64,000 nt of DNA from Coprobacillus sp. CAG:605 (GCA_000433255.1 HF998225.1:1-64000); one strand, 5' to 3'; positions 1 through 9,760 are shown, counted from the first letter of the stretch. Translations and numbers: made by a program. Notes: a model not told the origin generated them from the letters alone.

Positions 1-220
1 CTCCAGCTGTTCCTTGTGGTCCGATTGGGCCAGTTAGACCAGTGGCTCCGGTTTCTCCTTGTGGTCCGGTTGGGCCAGTTGGACCTATTTCTCCTTGCGG
101 ACCTGTTGGTCCTGTTGGACCACCACTAGGGCCAGTCGGACCCGTCGGACCAGTAACCCGAGCAATGGCTATTAATCTATCAATATCAAGACAACATCCA
201 CTTGATATAACTCTACTCAT
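1..220 (-). CDS. Collagen-like Gly-X-Y repeat protein (N-terminal part, runs off the left edge)
   Basis: Seen: a minus-strand frame starts at ATG 220 after a GGAGG at 226-230 and stays open to the window edge. The first ~27 residues are not repetitive and hold a Cys-Cys pair; then come uninterrupted G-P-T, G-P-Q and G-E-I type triplets. Known: such Gly-X-Y proteins in Bacillota are surface or exosporium filaments (BclA-like). Inference: an extracellular or spore-surface fibre. The repeat is much richer in G+C than its surroundings, as expected for Gly/Pro codons. The C-terminal domain is outside the window, so the subfamily cannot be told. Confidence 0.85.
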   Translation of the reverse strand, partial: MSRVISSGCCLDIDRLIAIARVTGPTGPTGPSGGPTGPTGPQGEIGPTGPTGPQGETGATGLTGPIGPQGTAG

Positions 221-279
221 AAATACCTCCTAAAATATTTTATGTGATATAAAACCAAATGAACACATAAAAAGATATA

Positions 280-2589
280 CTAATCGCTTAATATATCCTC
301 TAACTTGGTATACTCTAAATCTACAATGTCTTCTTCTTTTCTAAAACAAACATCCTTAAAATTACAAAATTGACATCCAACAAGTTCACCATTAATTCTT
401 TTAGGGTTAATATCAAAATTAACATTATCAATACTTTCTACAACTTCATCAATCTTTTCATCTACTAACGAACTAATCTTTTCAACATTATTACTACTAA
501 CTAACTTTGCATACCTTGAAAATCCCTTACTAGTAACCCCCATTCCCTTAATTACTTCACTATTTTCATAACTACTATCAAACTTATTTATCAAATCTTC
601 ATCATCTATTGTAAACCCATCCAACTTAAGTTTCTTCCTTAAATCTTCTAAAACATCATCACAATCAACACTTGAATTATTAAGTATCTTTTGTAAATAA
701 AAACCCGTTATCTTAATATTTTTATGTAAACCATTCTTTGTCAAATAAATATAAACCGGTAATTGTAAATGTAAACCATAATTAATATTATCTAACGTAG
801 TCTCCACACTTCCAGTCTTATAATCAATAATAGCTACTAACCACCTACCACTATCTTCTTCTAAATACTTAATCTTATCTACAAACCCTAAGAAATTAAT
901 CTTAAGTTTACTACTTTTATCAACACTAATATGTTTTTCCGTTAATACTTTATTATACTTTGAATATCCTTCTTGAAAACGAATAGTCCTAATTATAAAC
1001 TCTAAATTAGTATATAACTTCTCACAAAAAAACTTTTCCTTCGCATTCAACTCTTTTTTACTTAAATAAGCCTCATAATTACTTTTTAAATCAAAACCAT
1101 CTTCATACATTTTAGATAAACAATCATGAAATAAATTACCTAAAAACGCTGCAAAAGTATCTGTAAAAGGATCTAACTTCAAAACATTCTCAATATAAAA
1201 TCTAAAAGCACACAAATAATAATTATTCATACTTGAATAAGATAAATTAATCTTACCATTTAAATATTCTTCTAAATCCTTAAAATCAATATAATTATAT
1301 TTATTATCATAACTATTATAAGTAGTATCTAAATACGTATTTAATAACTTCTTTAACTCTTCACTCTCCTCATTATAATTAATGTATTTATCTAAATCTT
1401 CTCCCAATACTAACCTATTATATACATTAGAATACTTATACTCTATTTTAACATCTACTATTGTTTTATAATTTAAATCATTAAGTAATGGACTAGGATA
1501 AAAACTACTATAATAATCCTTATCTTTATAACTTATTACTAAGTTAGGAAAATATAACATTTTCTTTTTAATATTCTCCTTATTTAAGATTAATCTATCT
1601 AAAGAAGTTAATAACCCCAATACTTTTCTATCTTTATCTTTTATATATTCTTCATCATGACTTATACTAGGAACACTTCCCAAATTACATCCCATTAAAT
1701 AATATATCTTACTAGTATCTACCATATCATTTATACTAATAACATTAACCCCCGTTTTATAAGTATCAGTCTTAATACTAGCGTTCTTTATTTCTTCCGT
1801 TATTATATCTATATAAGTATTATCAATATCTTTAACAAAATTATAATCATTTATTATATCAATTAACTTATTTTTAACATCTCCATCTTTAACCTTATTT
1901 AAAGCATCTTCAATATTCAAAGTTTCTTTTAATGTCTTTAAAAAATTTACAACACTTTTAGTACCATATATCTTCTTACTAGTATGTAAATTTATTGGTA
2001 TTCCATAAAATCTAAATATCTTTTCAATATCTGTTTCATAATCACTACCAACATTAACTAAATAAATATCATTTAAACTCTTTGTCTTTAAATTTTCTCT
2101 TATCCTTGACGCTACAAATAATACTTCATCAATTTGCTTACTAAATTCATACGCCACTAAGTCTTTATTTTCTTTTTCATAAGTTACATCAATATACTTA
2201 AAGTTATATTGTTCTAACTCTTTTTTAAAAAAAGGGTCAACTAAGTACTCTCCAATAACTACAATTCTTGTAATATGCTTTCTAAATAAATCATTCTTAA
2301 TAAGTAAATTATTGGCTTTCAAAGTATCTTTTATTTCTTTTAAAGGTTCATAATCAATATAGATATTATCTAAGTATTTAAGTGCCATATCATAACTAAG
2401 ACCATAATGTTTAACTAAAAAATATATGGCTTCTTTTCCATAAGTTCCATAATATTCCTTCATAAATTCATTTAACGTATAAAACTTTAAGTTAAGCATT
2501 ATTTTTTTATTCGTTAATTCTTTTAATATTTGATTTTTTATCTCATTTGATGTAATAACAATATCTTTATCTTGTAGTAATTCAACCAT
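280..2589 (-). CDS. AddB-like PD-(D/E)XK nuclease with inactive helicase region and Fe-S cysteines
   Basis: Seen: 769 residues. The N-terminal half resembles the non-catalytic helicase-like part of AddB but has no Walker A motif. The C-terminal half is a RecB-family nuclease with His488, the D589-Y-K591 catalytic motif, and a QLPVY motif soon after. Cys460 plus a CxxC-x5-C trio (739, 742, 748) match the AddB 4Fe-4S staple. Known: AddB pairs with the AddA helicase-nuclease to process double-strand breaks. Odd: it is about 400 residues shorter than Bacillus AddB and no addA lies downstream; the next item is the collagen-like gene. It may be a reduced AddB whose partner lies elsewhere, or a stand-alone nuclease. 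The nuclease call is firm; the exact role is not. Confidence 0.8.
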   Translation of the reverse strand: MVELLQDKDIVITSNEIKNQILKELTNKKIMLNLKFYTLNEFMKEYYGTYGKEAIYFLVKHYGLSYDMALKYLDNIYIDYEPLKEIKDTLKANNLLIKNDLFRKHITRIVVIGEYLVDPFFKKELEQYNFKYIDVTYEKENKDLVAYEFSKQIDEVLFVASRIRENLKTKSLNDIYLVNVGSDYETDIEKIFRFYGIPINLHTSKKIYGTKSVVNFLKTLKETLNIEDALNKVKDGDVKNKLIDIINDYNFVKDIDNTYIDIITEEIKNASIKTDTYKTGVNVISINDMVDTSKIYYLMGCNLGSVPSISHDEEYIKDKDRKVLGLLTSLDRLILNKENIKKKMLYFPNLVISYKDKDYYSSFYPSPLLNDLNYKTIVDVKIEYKYSNVYNRLVLGEDLDKYINYNEESEELKKLLNTYLDTTYNSYDNKYNYIDFKDLEEYLNGKINLSYSSMNNYYLCAFRFYIENVLKLDPFTDTFAAFLGNLFHDCLSKMYEDGFDLKSNYEAYLSKKELNAKEKFFCEKLYTNLEFIIRTIRFQEGYSKYNKVLTEKHISVDKSSKLKINFLGFVDKIKYLEEDSGRWLVAIIDYKTGSVETTLDNINYGLHLQLPVYIYLTKNGLHKNIKITGFYLQKILNNSSVDCDDVLEDLRKKLKLDGFTIDDEDLINKFDSSYENSEVIKGMGVTSKGFSRYAKLVSSNNVEKISSLVDEKIDEVVESIDNVNFDINPKRINGELVGCQFCNFKDVCFRKEEDIVDLEYTKLEDILSD

Positions 2590-2607
2590 GATAACCTCCC
2601 TAAAATT

Positions 2608-2814
2608 TTATCTATTTATTATTTTTAATAACACATATATAAGGATAAAGAACCCTAACCCCATAAGTATTATATTAGTAGGAGTTTCCCCAAAAGTATC
2701 AACTAACTTTGTATAAAAGTCCATAATTATCCCTACTACAGAATTTTTAACCCCTGTAAAAAATTCTATTATTTCTTCTTCAAAATGATTAGCTAAATTA
2801 AGTAAAATTATCAT
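2608..2814 (-). CDS. Small single-pass membrane protein
   Basis: Seen: 68 residues. The amphipathic first half holds an acidic patch (EEEI), and one strong hydrophobic segment covers about residues 45-65, ending in a basic K-I-I-N-R tail. It lies 18 bases upstream of the AddB-like gene on the same strand, so they are probably co-transcribed. I do not recognise the family. The C-terminal membrane segment with a short positive tail suggests an inner-membrane protein with its tail in the cytoplasm. Confidence 0.6.
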   Translation of the reverse strand: MIILLNLANHFEEEIIEFFTGVKNSVVGIIMDFYTKLVDTFGETPTNIILMGLGFFILIYVLLKIINR

Positions 2815-2851
2815 AAAATACCAACTTTCTCATAAATATTATAATACATCC

Positions 2852-2880
2852 TTGCTTTTTTGACAATTTTTTGTTATTAT
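2852..2880 (+). promoter_or_regulatory. Putative promoter of tRNA-His
   Basis: TTGCTT at 2852-2857 and TATTAT at 2875-2880 are 17 bases apart and end 12 bases before the tRNA 5' base. A nearby TTGACA at 2860 has no well-spaced -10. Confidence 0.45.
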
Positions 2881-2892
2881 ATTGTTGCTTAT

Positions 2893-2969
2893 GGCGGAAT
2901 TGGTGAAGTGGTTAACACGCCGGATTGTGGCTCCGGTATGCGTGGGTTCGATCCCCACATTTCGCCCCA
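2893..2969 (+). tRNA. tRNA-His (GTG)
   Basis: Full cloverleaf by eye. The acceptor has 8 pairs including the extra G-1:C73 that marks tRNA-His. The D arm has stem GTG/CAC, the anticodon stem is CCGGA/TCCGG with loop TTGTGGC (anticodon GTG), and the T arm is GTGGG/CCCAC. CCA is encoded at 2967-2969. Confidence 0.97.
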
Positions 2970-2984
2970 TTTAGGTATTTAAAG

Positions 2985-3014
2985 CTTAGTAAATTGTACT
3001 TTACTAAGTTTTTT
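2985..3014 (+). terminator. Terminator after tRNA-His
   Basis: A 9-bp stem (2985-2993 with 3000-3008) and a 6-base loop are followed by six T at 3009-3014. Confidence 0.85.
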
Positions 3015-3050
3015 CTTATCTTAATTTCTAATATTAGGTAAAATACGGGG

Positions 3051-3079
3051 TTTCACTTCATTCTATTTTATATTATAAT
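3051..3079 (+). promoter_or_regulatory. Putative promoter of the gene at 3098
   Basis: TTTCAC at 3051-3056 and a consensus TATAAT at 3074-3079 are 17 bases apart. Transcription would begin near 3086, leaving a leader of about 12 bases that holds little more than the GGAGG site. Confidence 0.5.
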
Positions 3080-3097
3080 AACCTCATGGAGGATCCT

Positions 3098-3964
3098 ATG
3101 CCAAATAACGAAATTGATAACTACATTCAAAAAATTTTAAAAAAGCAATTACAAAAACTAAAACTAACTAGTCTCATAAAACATTGGAACGAACCCCAAT
3201 TTATTCAAAGTATTTTTATAACAGCCATCGAAGAAGGTCATTTCTACGAACCTCATATTAACGATAACATTTCCTGCCTCGTCGTCCTAGGAGTTAGAAA
3301 TACTCTTCTTGAAATTGCTGCCAGTATTAACTATAAAGAATATGGGTTAACTAAACCTTTAAGTAACGATAACATCAAAGAAATAACCATGACTGCAATT
3401 AACTACTTTAAAGATATTAACTTAGAAGAATTATCTAATAACCTAACTATAGAAAATGACTACTACGGCGAAGTATCTTTAAAATATCCTCATGCCCATA
3501 TGGCCTTACAAAACCTAGGAACCCTAACTCAGCAAACCCTAGAATTAGAATATAAAGACACCATTAAAGATAAATATATTCCCCAAGAAATCTTAGATAG
3601 TACCGAAAATAATACCAGTATTAAAGAGTATGCTAATGGCATAACAAACACCATAACTCCCGCCCTCGCCTCTATTCTAAAAGCCACTTTAAATAAAGAA
3701 ATACCCTTCTTCTATGTTGATGCTTTTAAAATACTATCCCGCAACTACGAAATCATACTTCAAGTTCTAGAATTTACAATCACCAACGATATAGTCTTTG
3801 TTACAAACAATTTTTATATCCAAAATGGCTATGTTTCTAGAAGAAAAGATCTTATACGAGCTGGACACAATGGCGTTTTTAATGAAAATGCCTTCAATAC
3901 CCTAAGTCAAATATCTAACAAATACAGCCAAGAATTAGAAAAACTTACCGTTTCCACACAGTAA
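3098..3964 (+). CDS. Uncharacterised soluble protein
   Basis: Seen: 288 residues from ATG 3098. An earlier in-frame ATG at 3086 overlaps the GGAGG at 3088-3092, which is well placed for 3098, so the later start is preferred. The predicted protein is alpha-helical and rich in Asn, Ile and Glu. It has no clear membrane segment, signal peptide or catalytic motif that I recognise. It is a single-gene unit with its own promoter, and convergent with the ABC gene: the two stop codons are three bases apart and share a hairpin. No function can be assigned. Confidence 0.7.
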   Translation: MPNNEIDNYIQKILKKQLQKLKLTSLIKHWNEPQFIQSIFITAIEEGHFYEPHINDNISCLVVLGVRNTLLEIAASINYKEYGLTKPLSNDNIKEITMTAINYFKDINLEELSNNLTIENDYYGEVSLKYPHAHMALQNLGTLTQQTLELEYKDTIKDKYIPQEILDSTENNTSIKEYANGITNTITPALASILKATLNKEIPFFYVDAFKILSRNYEIILQVLEFTITNDIVFVTNNFYIQNGYVSRRKDLIRAGHNGVFNENAFNTLSQISNKYSQELEKLTVSTQ

Positions 3965-3969
3965 GTTTT
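3940..3969. terminator. Bidirectional terminator shared by convergent genes
   Basis: A perfect 9-bp stem (3940-3948 with 3961-3969) and a 12-base loop cover both stop codons. A-rich sequence lies on the left and T-rich sequence on the right, so it can act in both directions. Confidence 0.75.
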
Positions 3970-6400
3970 ATTTATCTAATAAAGCATCTATCGGTTTAAC
4001 TCTTGCCACCTTAGTACAAGCCAAAATATTCATAGCAATAGATATTGCAATAACAAACCCTAACGATAATAAAGATGCCATAACATCCTTAGGAATACCT
4101 ACAAAATTATAATAATCGCTAAAGAACATATTATTTAAGAATTTACAACTTTCTATCCACATTACTATCGACAGCAAATAAGACACCACTGCAATTAATA
4201 TGGCCTCAAACGTATATATCTTTAATACATCCATAAGCTTAATACCTAAACTTCTTAAAATACCAATTGTCTTCTTCGAATAAGATATTGTTACACTTAC
4301 AAAGTTATATATTAGTATCATAGCAAATATTACTACCACCAAAGTTATAACTAATAAGTATTTATGTAGCATGTAATACATCATATTTACATAACCAATC
4401 ACATCCTTAAAGTTAGAACTCAAAGTATATTTAAACCCCACATCCTTAACATTCGTAGGGAAACTAAACTTCTTAGTTAAATCAAATAAATCACTATAAT
4501 TATCCGCATGAACCATTAGCTCTCTTACCGAATATCCGGTAGTATCATATGCTTCTACCATTTTGGGAGAAATATAAGAACTTTTACTCAAACTAACACC
4601 AGCCACCGACATAGTACGAGGTTCATAAGAATTTTTTAAGTAAAATGAATGAAGTTCTACTTGGATAGCGTCTTTATACTTACTTGTATAATCTAAATAA
4701 AATTCTTTCATAGCGTCTTCATACGACATATCCTGTTGTTGATAATATTCTTGGAAAGCCTCCTTAATTCTCGTATTTAAATTAACAAAGTCAGTTAACG
4801 ATACCACAAACTCCCCAAACTCTAAATCTTTATTACTAATATTACCATTTAAATCAAGATATTCCTCACCATTATAGAAATTCAACTCATTAACATTCTC
4901 CACATAACTTCTCATTAATAAAGTATCATTATCTATTGTAAAATCATTATCTTCAATAAACCCTTTAACATATATATAACTAATATCTTCATAAGCATTA
5001 AACTCACTTAGTATTTTATTATCAACTTTTAATCCTTTCTTTAAGTCCGTAAATAAACTATCATCAAAATCATTAATTCCTACTATCGTAAGTTCTTTAT
5101 TACCATATTTTAAAGTCTTATTTAGTATTTCTTCATAACCACTTGGTTTAAATAGATTATCGTCTTTATCTGTAACCCCATAGTACATCATTTTATCAGC
5201 TAAGTACTTACCAATAACAGCTTCATTCTTATTACTAGGTAATCTTCCCATAAATAATTTAAGTAGCTTATCGTCTTTTACTTCAAAAACTAACTCAGTA
5301 TGACTACCACTACTAAAATAGTCATTTCTACCGTTGCTATCAACTTCTCCATAAGAAAAACCACCATTGGATATTATATAACCTTTACTTAAAGTCTGTT
5401 TAACTTCACTTTCTATCTTTGCCACATCGTCATTATCCATAAATGTCTCAATACAATCGGTAAATTCTTCCTCAAGAGAATAACAACTTGATTTCTTTAT
5501 TCCTACATTATGGACATTCTTCGCTAACAAAGTTTGGGCATTAAATTTCGCATCATTATGTAAAACTGCCGTAAAACTTAAAGCCACTAAATTTAACGCA
5601 AAAGCTGTAAGTATTACCGTAAGAATAAACTTAAAAGGTTTTAACTTAATATTACTTAACATAAATTTTAAAGCATATTTGTTTTTAAAATGCGAATTTT
5701 CTAACTTCAACGCAGTTCCTTCATAGGTTTCTAACGAAGTTGAATTATAAACCACTTGACCATCTCTTAAAGCAATAACTTGATTACCATATTTTACCGC
5801 TGCTTCCCTATCATGAGTAACGACAATTACACAATTATCCTTAGCAATTTCTTTCAGTAGTTCAAAAATTTGTACACTAGTTGCATAATCTAAATTCCCA
5901 GTTGGTTCGTCGGCTAATATTATCTTAGGCTTTTTTACTAAGGCTCTAGCTATCGCAACCCTCTGTTTTTGCCCACCAGAAAGCTCATTTATCTTACGAT
6001 ATTTTAACTCTTCTAGCCCTACTTTCTTTAATATCTCGTCAACCTTACCATTATTATTTTCTTCTCTAAGTTCTAACGCCAATAAAACATTATCATAAAC
6101 ATTATATTGTTCAAACAAATTATAATCTTGAAATATAAAACCTACTCCTGTATTACGATATTGTTCTAACTCTTTAGCATTTAATTCATTTAAAACTTTA
6201 TCTTCTACTTTAATGATACCACTATCAATATTATCAAGACCACCTAAGACATTTAATAAAGTTGACTTTCCACATCCCGACTCACCAGTTAGAAAAGTTA
6301 AGCCTTTACTAGGTATTTTAAAGCTAATATTATTTAACGCAACCGTGTCTCCAGCTTTTTTGGATTTATAAGTTTTTGTAACATTAATAAACTCTATCAT
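3968..6400 (-). CDS. ABC transporter, ATPase fused to FtsX/MacB-type permease
   Basis: Seen: 810 residues. Residues 1-225 form an ABC ATPase with Walker A GESGCGKST (39-47), signature LSGGQKQR, Walker B IILADEPT and an H-loop (VTHD). After a hydrophobic segment near 255-280 comes a large domain of roughly 370 residues, then three C-terminal membrane segments. Known: this is the MacB/LolCDE-like (type VII) fold, which drives mechanical work across the membrane such as peptide or antibiotic export, rather than transport through a channel. Fusion of ATPase and permease in one chain implies a homodimer. The substrate is unknown; peptide export or bacitracin-type resistance are possible. It is preceded by a GAGAGG ribosome site. 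Confidence 0.88.
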   Translation of the reverse strand: MIEFINVTKTYKSKKAGDTVALNNISFKIPSKGLTFLTGESGCGKSTLLNVLGGLDNIDSGIIKVEDKVLNELNAKELEQYRNTGVGFIFQDYNLFEQYNVYDNVLLALELREENNNGKVDEILKKVGLEELKYRKINELSGGQKQRVAIARALVKKPKIILADEPTGNLDYATSVQIFELLKEIAKDNCVIVVTHDREAAVKYGNQVIALRDGQVVYNSTSLETYEGTALKLENSHFKNKYALKFMLSNIKLKPFKFILTVILTAFALNLVALSFTAVLHNDAKFNAQTLLAKNVHNVGIKKSSCYSLEEEFTDCIETFMDNDDVAKIESEVKQTLSKGYIISNGGFSYGEVDSNGRNDYFSSGSHTELVFEVKDDKLLKLFMGRLPSNKNEAVIGKYLADKMMYYGVTDKDDNLFKPSGYEEILNKTLKYGNKELTIVGINDFDDSLFTDLKKGLKVDNKILSEFNAYEDISYIYVKGFIEDNDFTIDNDTLLMRSYVENVNELNFYNGEEYLDLNGNISNKDLEFGEFVVSLTDFVNLNTRIKEAFQEYYQQQDMSYEDAMKEFYLDYTSKYKDAIQVELHSFYLKNSYEPRTMSVAGVSLSKSSYISPKMVEAYDTTGYSVRELMVHADNYSDLFDLTKKFSFPTNVKDVGFKYTLSSNFKDVIGYVNMMYYMLHKYLLVITLVVVIFAMILIYNFVSVTISYSKKTIGILRSLGIKLMDVLKIYTFEAILIAVVSYLLSIVMWIESCKFLNNMFFSDYYNFVGIPKDVMASLLSLGFVIAISIAMNILACTKVARVKPIDALLDK

Positions 6401-6450
6401 ATAACCTCTCTATTCTATGTTAATGATATCATAATTTTTCATAAAAAAAT

Positions 6451-6476
6451 AGCCTATTTATCAAAGGATAAATAGT
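6451..6476 (-). terminator. Second hairpin downstream of the SNF2 gene
   Basis: A perfect 9-bp stem (6455-6463 with 6468-6476) and AAAG-type loop. On the minus strand it is followed, four bases later, by seven T. It probably backs up the terminator at 6523. Confidence 0.55.
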
Positions 6477-6522
6477 CAAATATACATTTTTTAAGACTTT
6501 TGATATACAATTTTTAAAAGAT

Positions 6523-6554
6523 AAAAAAAGCAGTCTCTATCTAAAAGACTACTT
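6523..6554 (-). terminator. Terminator of the SNF2 gene, overlapping its stop
   Basis: The stem 6528-6536 with 6546-6554 carries one C-A mismatch and is followed on the minus strand by a run of seven T (6522-6528 region). The stop codon lies in the stem. Confidence 0.7.
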
Positions 6555-9500
6555 CATATCCATAGTTAACAAATCACGCATTTCTTTTTCACTTAACTTA
6601 GAAAGTACTTGTTCACTATGACCTTCCATAACATTATCCGCAACAATCTTCTTCTTTTGTTGTAAATCTAATATTTTTTCTTCAATTGTACCCTTCGTAA
6701 CCATTTTAACAACAGTAACATTTTTCGTTTGACCAATACGATGTGCTCTATCAGTTGCTTGGTTCTCAACCTGTGGGTTCCACCAAATATCTAGATGAAT
6801 AACAATATCAGCAGCCGTCAAATTAAGACCAGTTCCTCCAGCTTTCAAAGTAATCAAGAAACAATTAGTATCATCTTTATTAAAAGCATCAACTAACTGA
6901 ACTCTAGTCTTACCCTTAACTGAACCATCAATCACATAATTAGAAATTGAATTATCATCAAATATTCTTTTAACATGGCAAATCGCTTTCTTAAAAGTAC
7001 TAAAGATTAATATCTTATGCCCATCTCTAACATAAGAATTAACAATATCTAACAAATAATCCATTTTAACATTATCACTCTTATAATCATCATAAATAAT
7101 CGTAGGATCAATACATACCTGTCTTAACCTTAAAAGTAACGCTAGTATCTCAAACTGAGCTGACTTATATCCCTTTGTCTCAATAAGTTCATCCATTCTT
7201 TTCTTAGTATCTTCAACTAGTTCTTTATATAAATTTTTCTGTACTTCCGGTAAGTCTAAATAAACAATATTCTCTATCTTATCCGGTAAATCTTTAACAA
7301 CATCCCTCTTTAATCTACGAAGAATAAATGGTTTTATTTGATAATTTAAATTTTTCAAAATATCAAGAGACTTTTCATCAACATCCTTAACTTGATACTT
7401 TTCTCTAAATTTCATTAATGTATTTAAATACCCTGGCATTATAAAATCAAAGATACTCCATAACTCTAGTACTGAATTTTCAAGCGGCGTCCCACTAAGT
7501 GCTATCTTCGTTTTAGCCTTGATTTTCTTCACACACTTTGTCATATCTGCTTGATAATTTTTTATTGTCTGTGCTTCATCAATAACACAAACTTCAAACT
7601 CTTTCTTCTCATAATCTTCAAAGTCATTTCTTACTAAACCATAAGAAGTTATAATAACATTTATATCATTACTATTTTCTAAAGCTTCATGTCTAGCATT
7701 TTTATTATCTGCTAAAACTAAATACTTTATATTTTCTCCATACTTATCAAATTCGATTTTCCAGTTATATACTAACGATGTTGGACAAATAACTAAAATC
7801 TTAGCATCTTTCTTTTCCTTCAACACCTGTTTAATAAAACAAATTGTTTGAAAAGACTTTCCTAACCCCATTTCATCAGCTAGAATACCACCAAAATCAC
7901 ACTTGTATATTGTGTATAACCACTTAACTCCATCCTTTTGATAACTTCTAAGCATCTCTTCATCTTGCTCACTAAACTTAATATTTGCATCTTGATATTT
8001 CTTAAAATTCTTAATAAATGTATCAAATAATTTATTAGTTTTAACATTCTTATACTTTTCGTCTTTCAAAGTTTGTAAGTAAAAAGCTCTATATTTAGGT
8101 ATTTCTACCCCACCACTACTAAGCATCTTCTCGTCTAACTCTAAATCTTCATTTAACTTTTCTAATTCTTCTAACTCTTGATTACCATCAAGCTTTAAAA
8201 TGTCTCCACTCTTTAACTTATAATATTTCTTCTTATTTTTTAAGGAACTTAATATCTTACTTATTTCCTCACTAGGAACATCTCCTACTTTAAATTCATA
8301 ATTTAAAATTCCGTCTTTACCTATCCCAAAACTTGTTTCAACCCTTGATTTCTTAAGGATATTCGTATTCTGCATCTTTTCACTAGTAAAAGTTTCATAA
8401 AGTTCACTAAATTCAATTATGCCCCCTTCTAGAAAATCACATACATCATCAAAATCATATAAAATATATTCTTTATCATTTAATTCAAAGTTATATCTTG
8501 CTAAATCTTGAACTACTTGGTTTTCAAACTCTATATCACGAACAATATCATTATTTATATCAAAGCGATCAATTACTACTCCATCATAATTATACTTAAC
8601 CATGCCCACAATATGATCTTCATGAATATCAAAATATACCATAGTTTTCTTCTCTTTTGGTATCGTAAAATTCTTAACACTATCTTCTACTATCAAATTA
8701 TTTTTTATCTCTTTTAACAAGCCATTTTTAAACTTTACCATGTTTTCTTCTTTAAAACATAAATCTTTTAATTCTTTATTTTTTAAGACATTTAATAATC
8801 TACTTATATTATTAGGAAGTAAATACAAAGTCTTATCATCATATATATATTTACATTCATTATCCAAAATCAAAGTATCATTATTTAATATTACATGGTA
8901 ATTATCATTATCATAAGAAAGCTTAAATATCTTAGGACATTCCTCCTTAACCTCTAAAACATCCAAGTAACCATTTATCGTAAATTTTTTATTATTCATT
9001 AAACTAAGTAAGCTTTTAAATTCTCTATCATTCATTTCTAAGGGATTATTGGCATAATAATAATAACCATAACTTCGTCCCTCATTATAACTAAATAAAA
9101 ATTCTAAAATCTTTTTATCTTGTTTACTAAAAAAGTGCTTATCTGGTTCATATGTAAAAGTTTTTCCAAACTCAAAGTTTTCCCGATTATTATAAGCTTT
9201 AATAAAACCATCAACCTTACTTTTAGTTAATGCATATAATCTCTTAGTGCCTATTTTAGCCTTATAGTAAATCTTTTTATCTTCAAAACTAAAATCTAAC
9301 CCCAAATTAATTTGTTCCTTAAGACCATCCTCATTTTTCTGTAAAAATAAATCTAAAACATCATTAGAAATCTCATAATCATCATGAATAATATCATCAT
9401 AATAATTAATCAAAGAAGCTGCTACATGTTTACAAGTTCCAGCCTTATCAAACTGTGGACAATCACAAGACTTTCTTAGTAATTTAGTATCTTTAACCGT

Positions 9501-9674
9501 TATTATAACATCATAAAATCCTGCTCTATGTTGAGAAGCTACTCTAAAATGATGATGAATTAATTCTCCTTCATTAACACCCCCAATATATCTTACAAAA
9601 AATCTCGGAAAATCTTCACCTTTATAATAAGCATCATTGCCAACAAAACTTCTAATAGCGTTTTCTTTTGACAT
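6549..9674 (-). CDS. SNF2/Swi2-family DNA-dependent ATPase with N-terminal SWIM zinc finger
   Basis: Seen: 1041 residues. A SWIM finger (C70-x-C72 ... C81-x-H83) near the N terminus is followed by a poorly conserved middle. Helicase domain 1 has DEMGLGKS (Lys606) and a DEAQ box. Helicase domain 2 ends in the SNF2 hallmark GGTGLNLT ... ATDRAHRIGQ. Known: bacterial SNF2 proteins translocate on double-stranded DNA and remodel protein-DNA complexes (RapA is a relative); SWIM fingers bind DNA or protein. It is a single-gene transcript with its own promoter and terminators. The ATPase assignment is firm, but the biological partner is unknown. Confidence 0.93.
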   Translation of the reverse strand: MSKENAIRSFVGNDAYYKGEDFPRFFVRYIGGVNEGELIHHHFRVASQHRAGFYDVIITVKDTKLLRKSCDCPQFDKAGTCKHVAASLINYYDDIIHDDYEISNDVLDLFLQKNEDGLKEQINLGLDFSFEDKKIYYKAKIGTKRLYALTKSKVDGFIKAYNNRENFEFGKTFTYEPDKHFFSKQDKKILEFLFSYNEGRSYGYYYYANNPLEMNDREFKSLLSLMNNKKFTINGYLDVLEVKEECPKIFKLSYDNDNYHVILNNDTLILDNECKYIYDDKTLYLLPNNISRLLNVLKNKELKDLCFKEENMVKFKNGLLKEIKNNLIVEDSVKNFTIPKEKKTMVYFDIHEDHIVGMVKYNYDGVVIDRFDINNDIVRDIEFENQVVQDLARYNFELNDKEYILYDFDDVCDFLEGGIIEFSELYETFTSEKMQNTNILKKSRVETSFGIGKDGILNYEFKVGDVPSEEISKILSSLKNKKKYYKLKSGDILKLDGNQELEELEKLNEDLELDEKMLSSGGVEIPKYRAFYLQTLKDEKYKNVKTNKLFDTFIKNFKKYQDANIKFSEQDEEMLRSYQKDGVKWLYTIYKCDFGGILADEMGLGKSFQTICFIKQVLKEKKDAKILVICPTSLVYNWKIEFDKYGENIKYLVLADNKNARHEALENSNDINVIITSYGLVRNDFEDYEKKEFEVCVIDEAQTIKNYQADMTKCVKKIKAKTKIALSGTPLENSVLELWSIFDFIMPGYLNTLMKFREKYQVKDVDEKSLDILKNLNYQIKPFILRRLKRDVVKDLPDKIENIVYLDLPEVQKNLYKELVEDTKKRMDELIETKGYKSAQFEILALLLRLRQVCIDPTIIYDDYKSDNVKMDYLLDIVNSYVRDGHKILIFSTFKKAICHVKRIFDDNSISNYVIDGSVKGKTRVQLVDAFNKDDTNCFLITLKAGGTGLNLTAADIVIHLDIWWNPQVENQATDRAHRIGQTKNVTVVKMVTKGTIEEKILDLQQKKKIVADNVMEGHSEQVLSKLSEKEMRDLLTMDMK

Positions 9675-9695
9675 ATAATCAACTCCAGCTTCCTT

Positions 9696-9723
9696 ATTCT
9701 ATCATAAATCTAATATAAGTAAA
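9696..9723 (-). promoter_or_regulatory. Promoter of the SNF2 gene
   Basis: On the minus strand: -35 TTTACT (9718-9723), 16-base spacer, extended -10 TGA-TAGAAT (9696-9701). Confidence 0.6.
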
Positions 9724-9731
9724 CATTTTTC

Positions 9732-9760
9732 TTGTTTTCTTATAAAAATATTGCTATAAT
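9732..9760 (+). promoter_or_regulatory. Promoter of the ArsP_2 exporter gene
   Basis: TTGTTT (9732-9737), 17 bases, extended -10 TGC-TATAAT (9755-9760). It is divergent from the SNF2 promoter. Confidence 0.75.

Noticed and set aside
42..233. Plus-strand Pro-Val-Gly-rich reading frame
   Set aside because: It is the antisense of the collagen-like gene; the minus frame has a proper start and GGAGG site.
8508..8717. Plus-strand reading frame inside the SNF2 gene
   Set aside because: Antisense shadow of a conserved coding region, Ile/Tyr-rich, without ribosome site.
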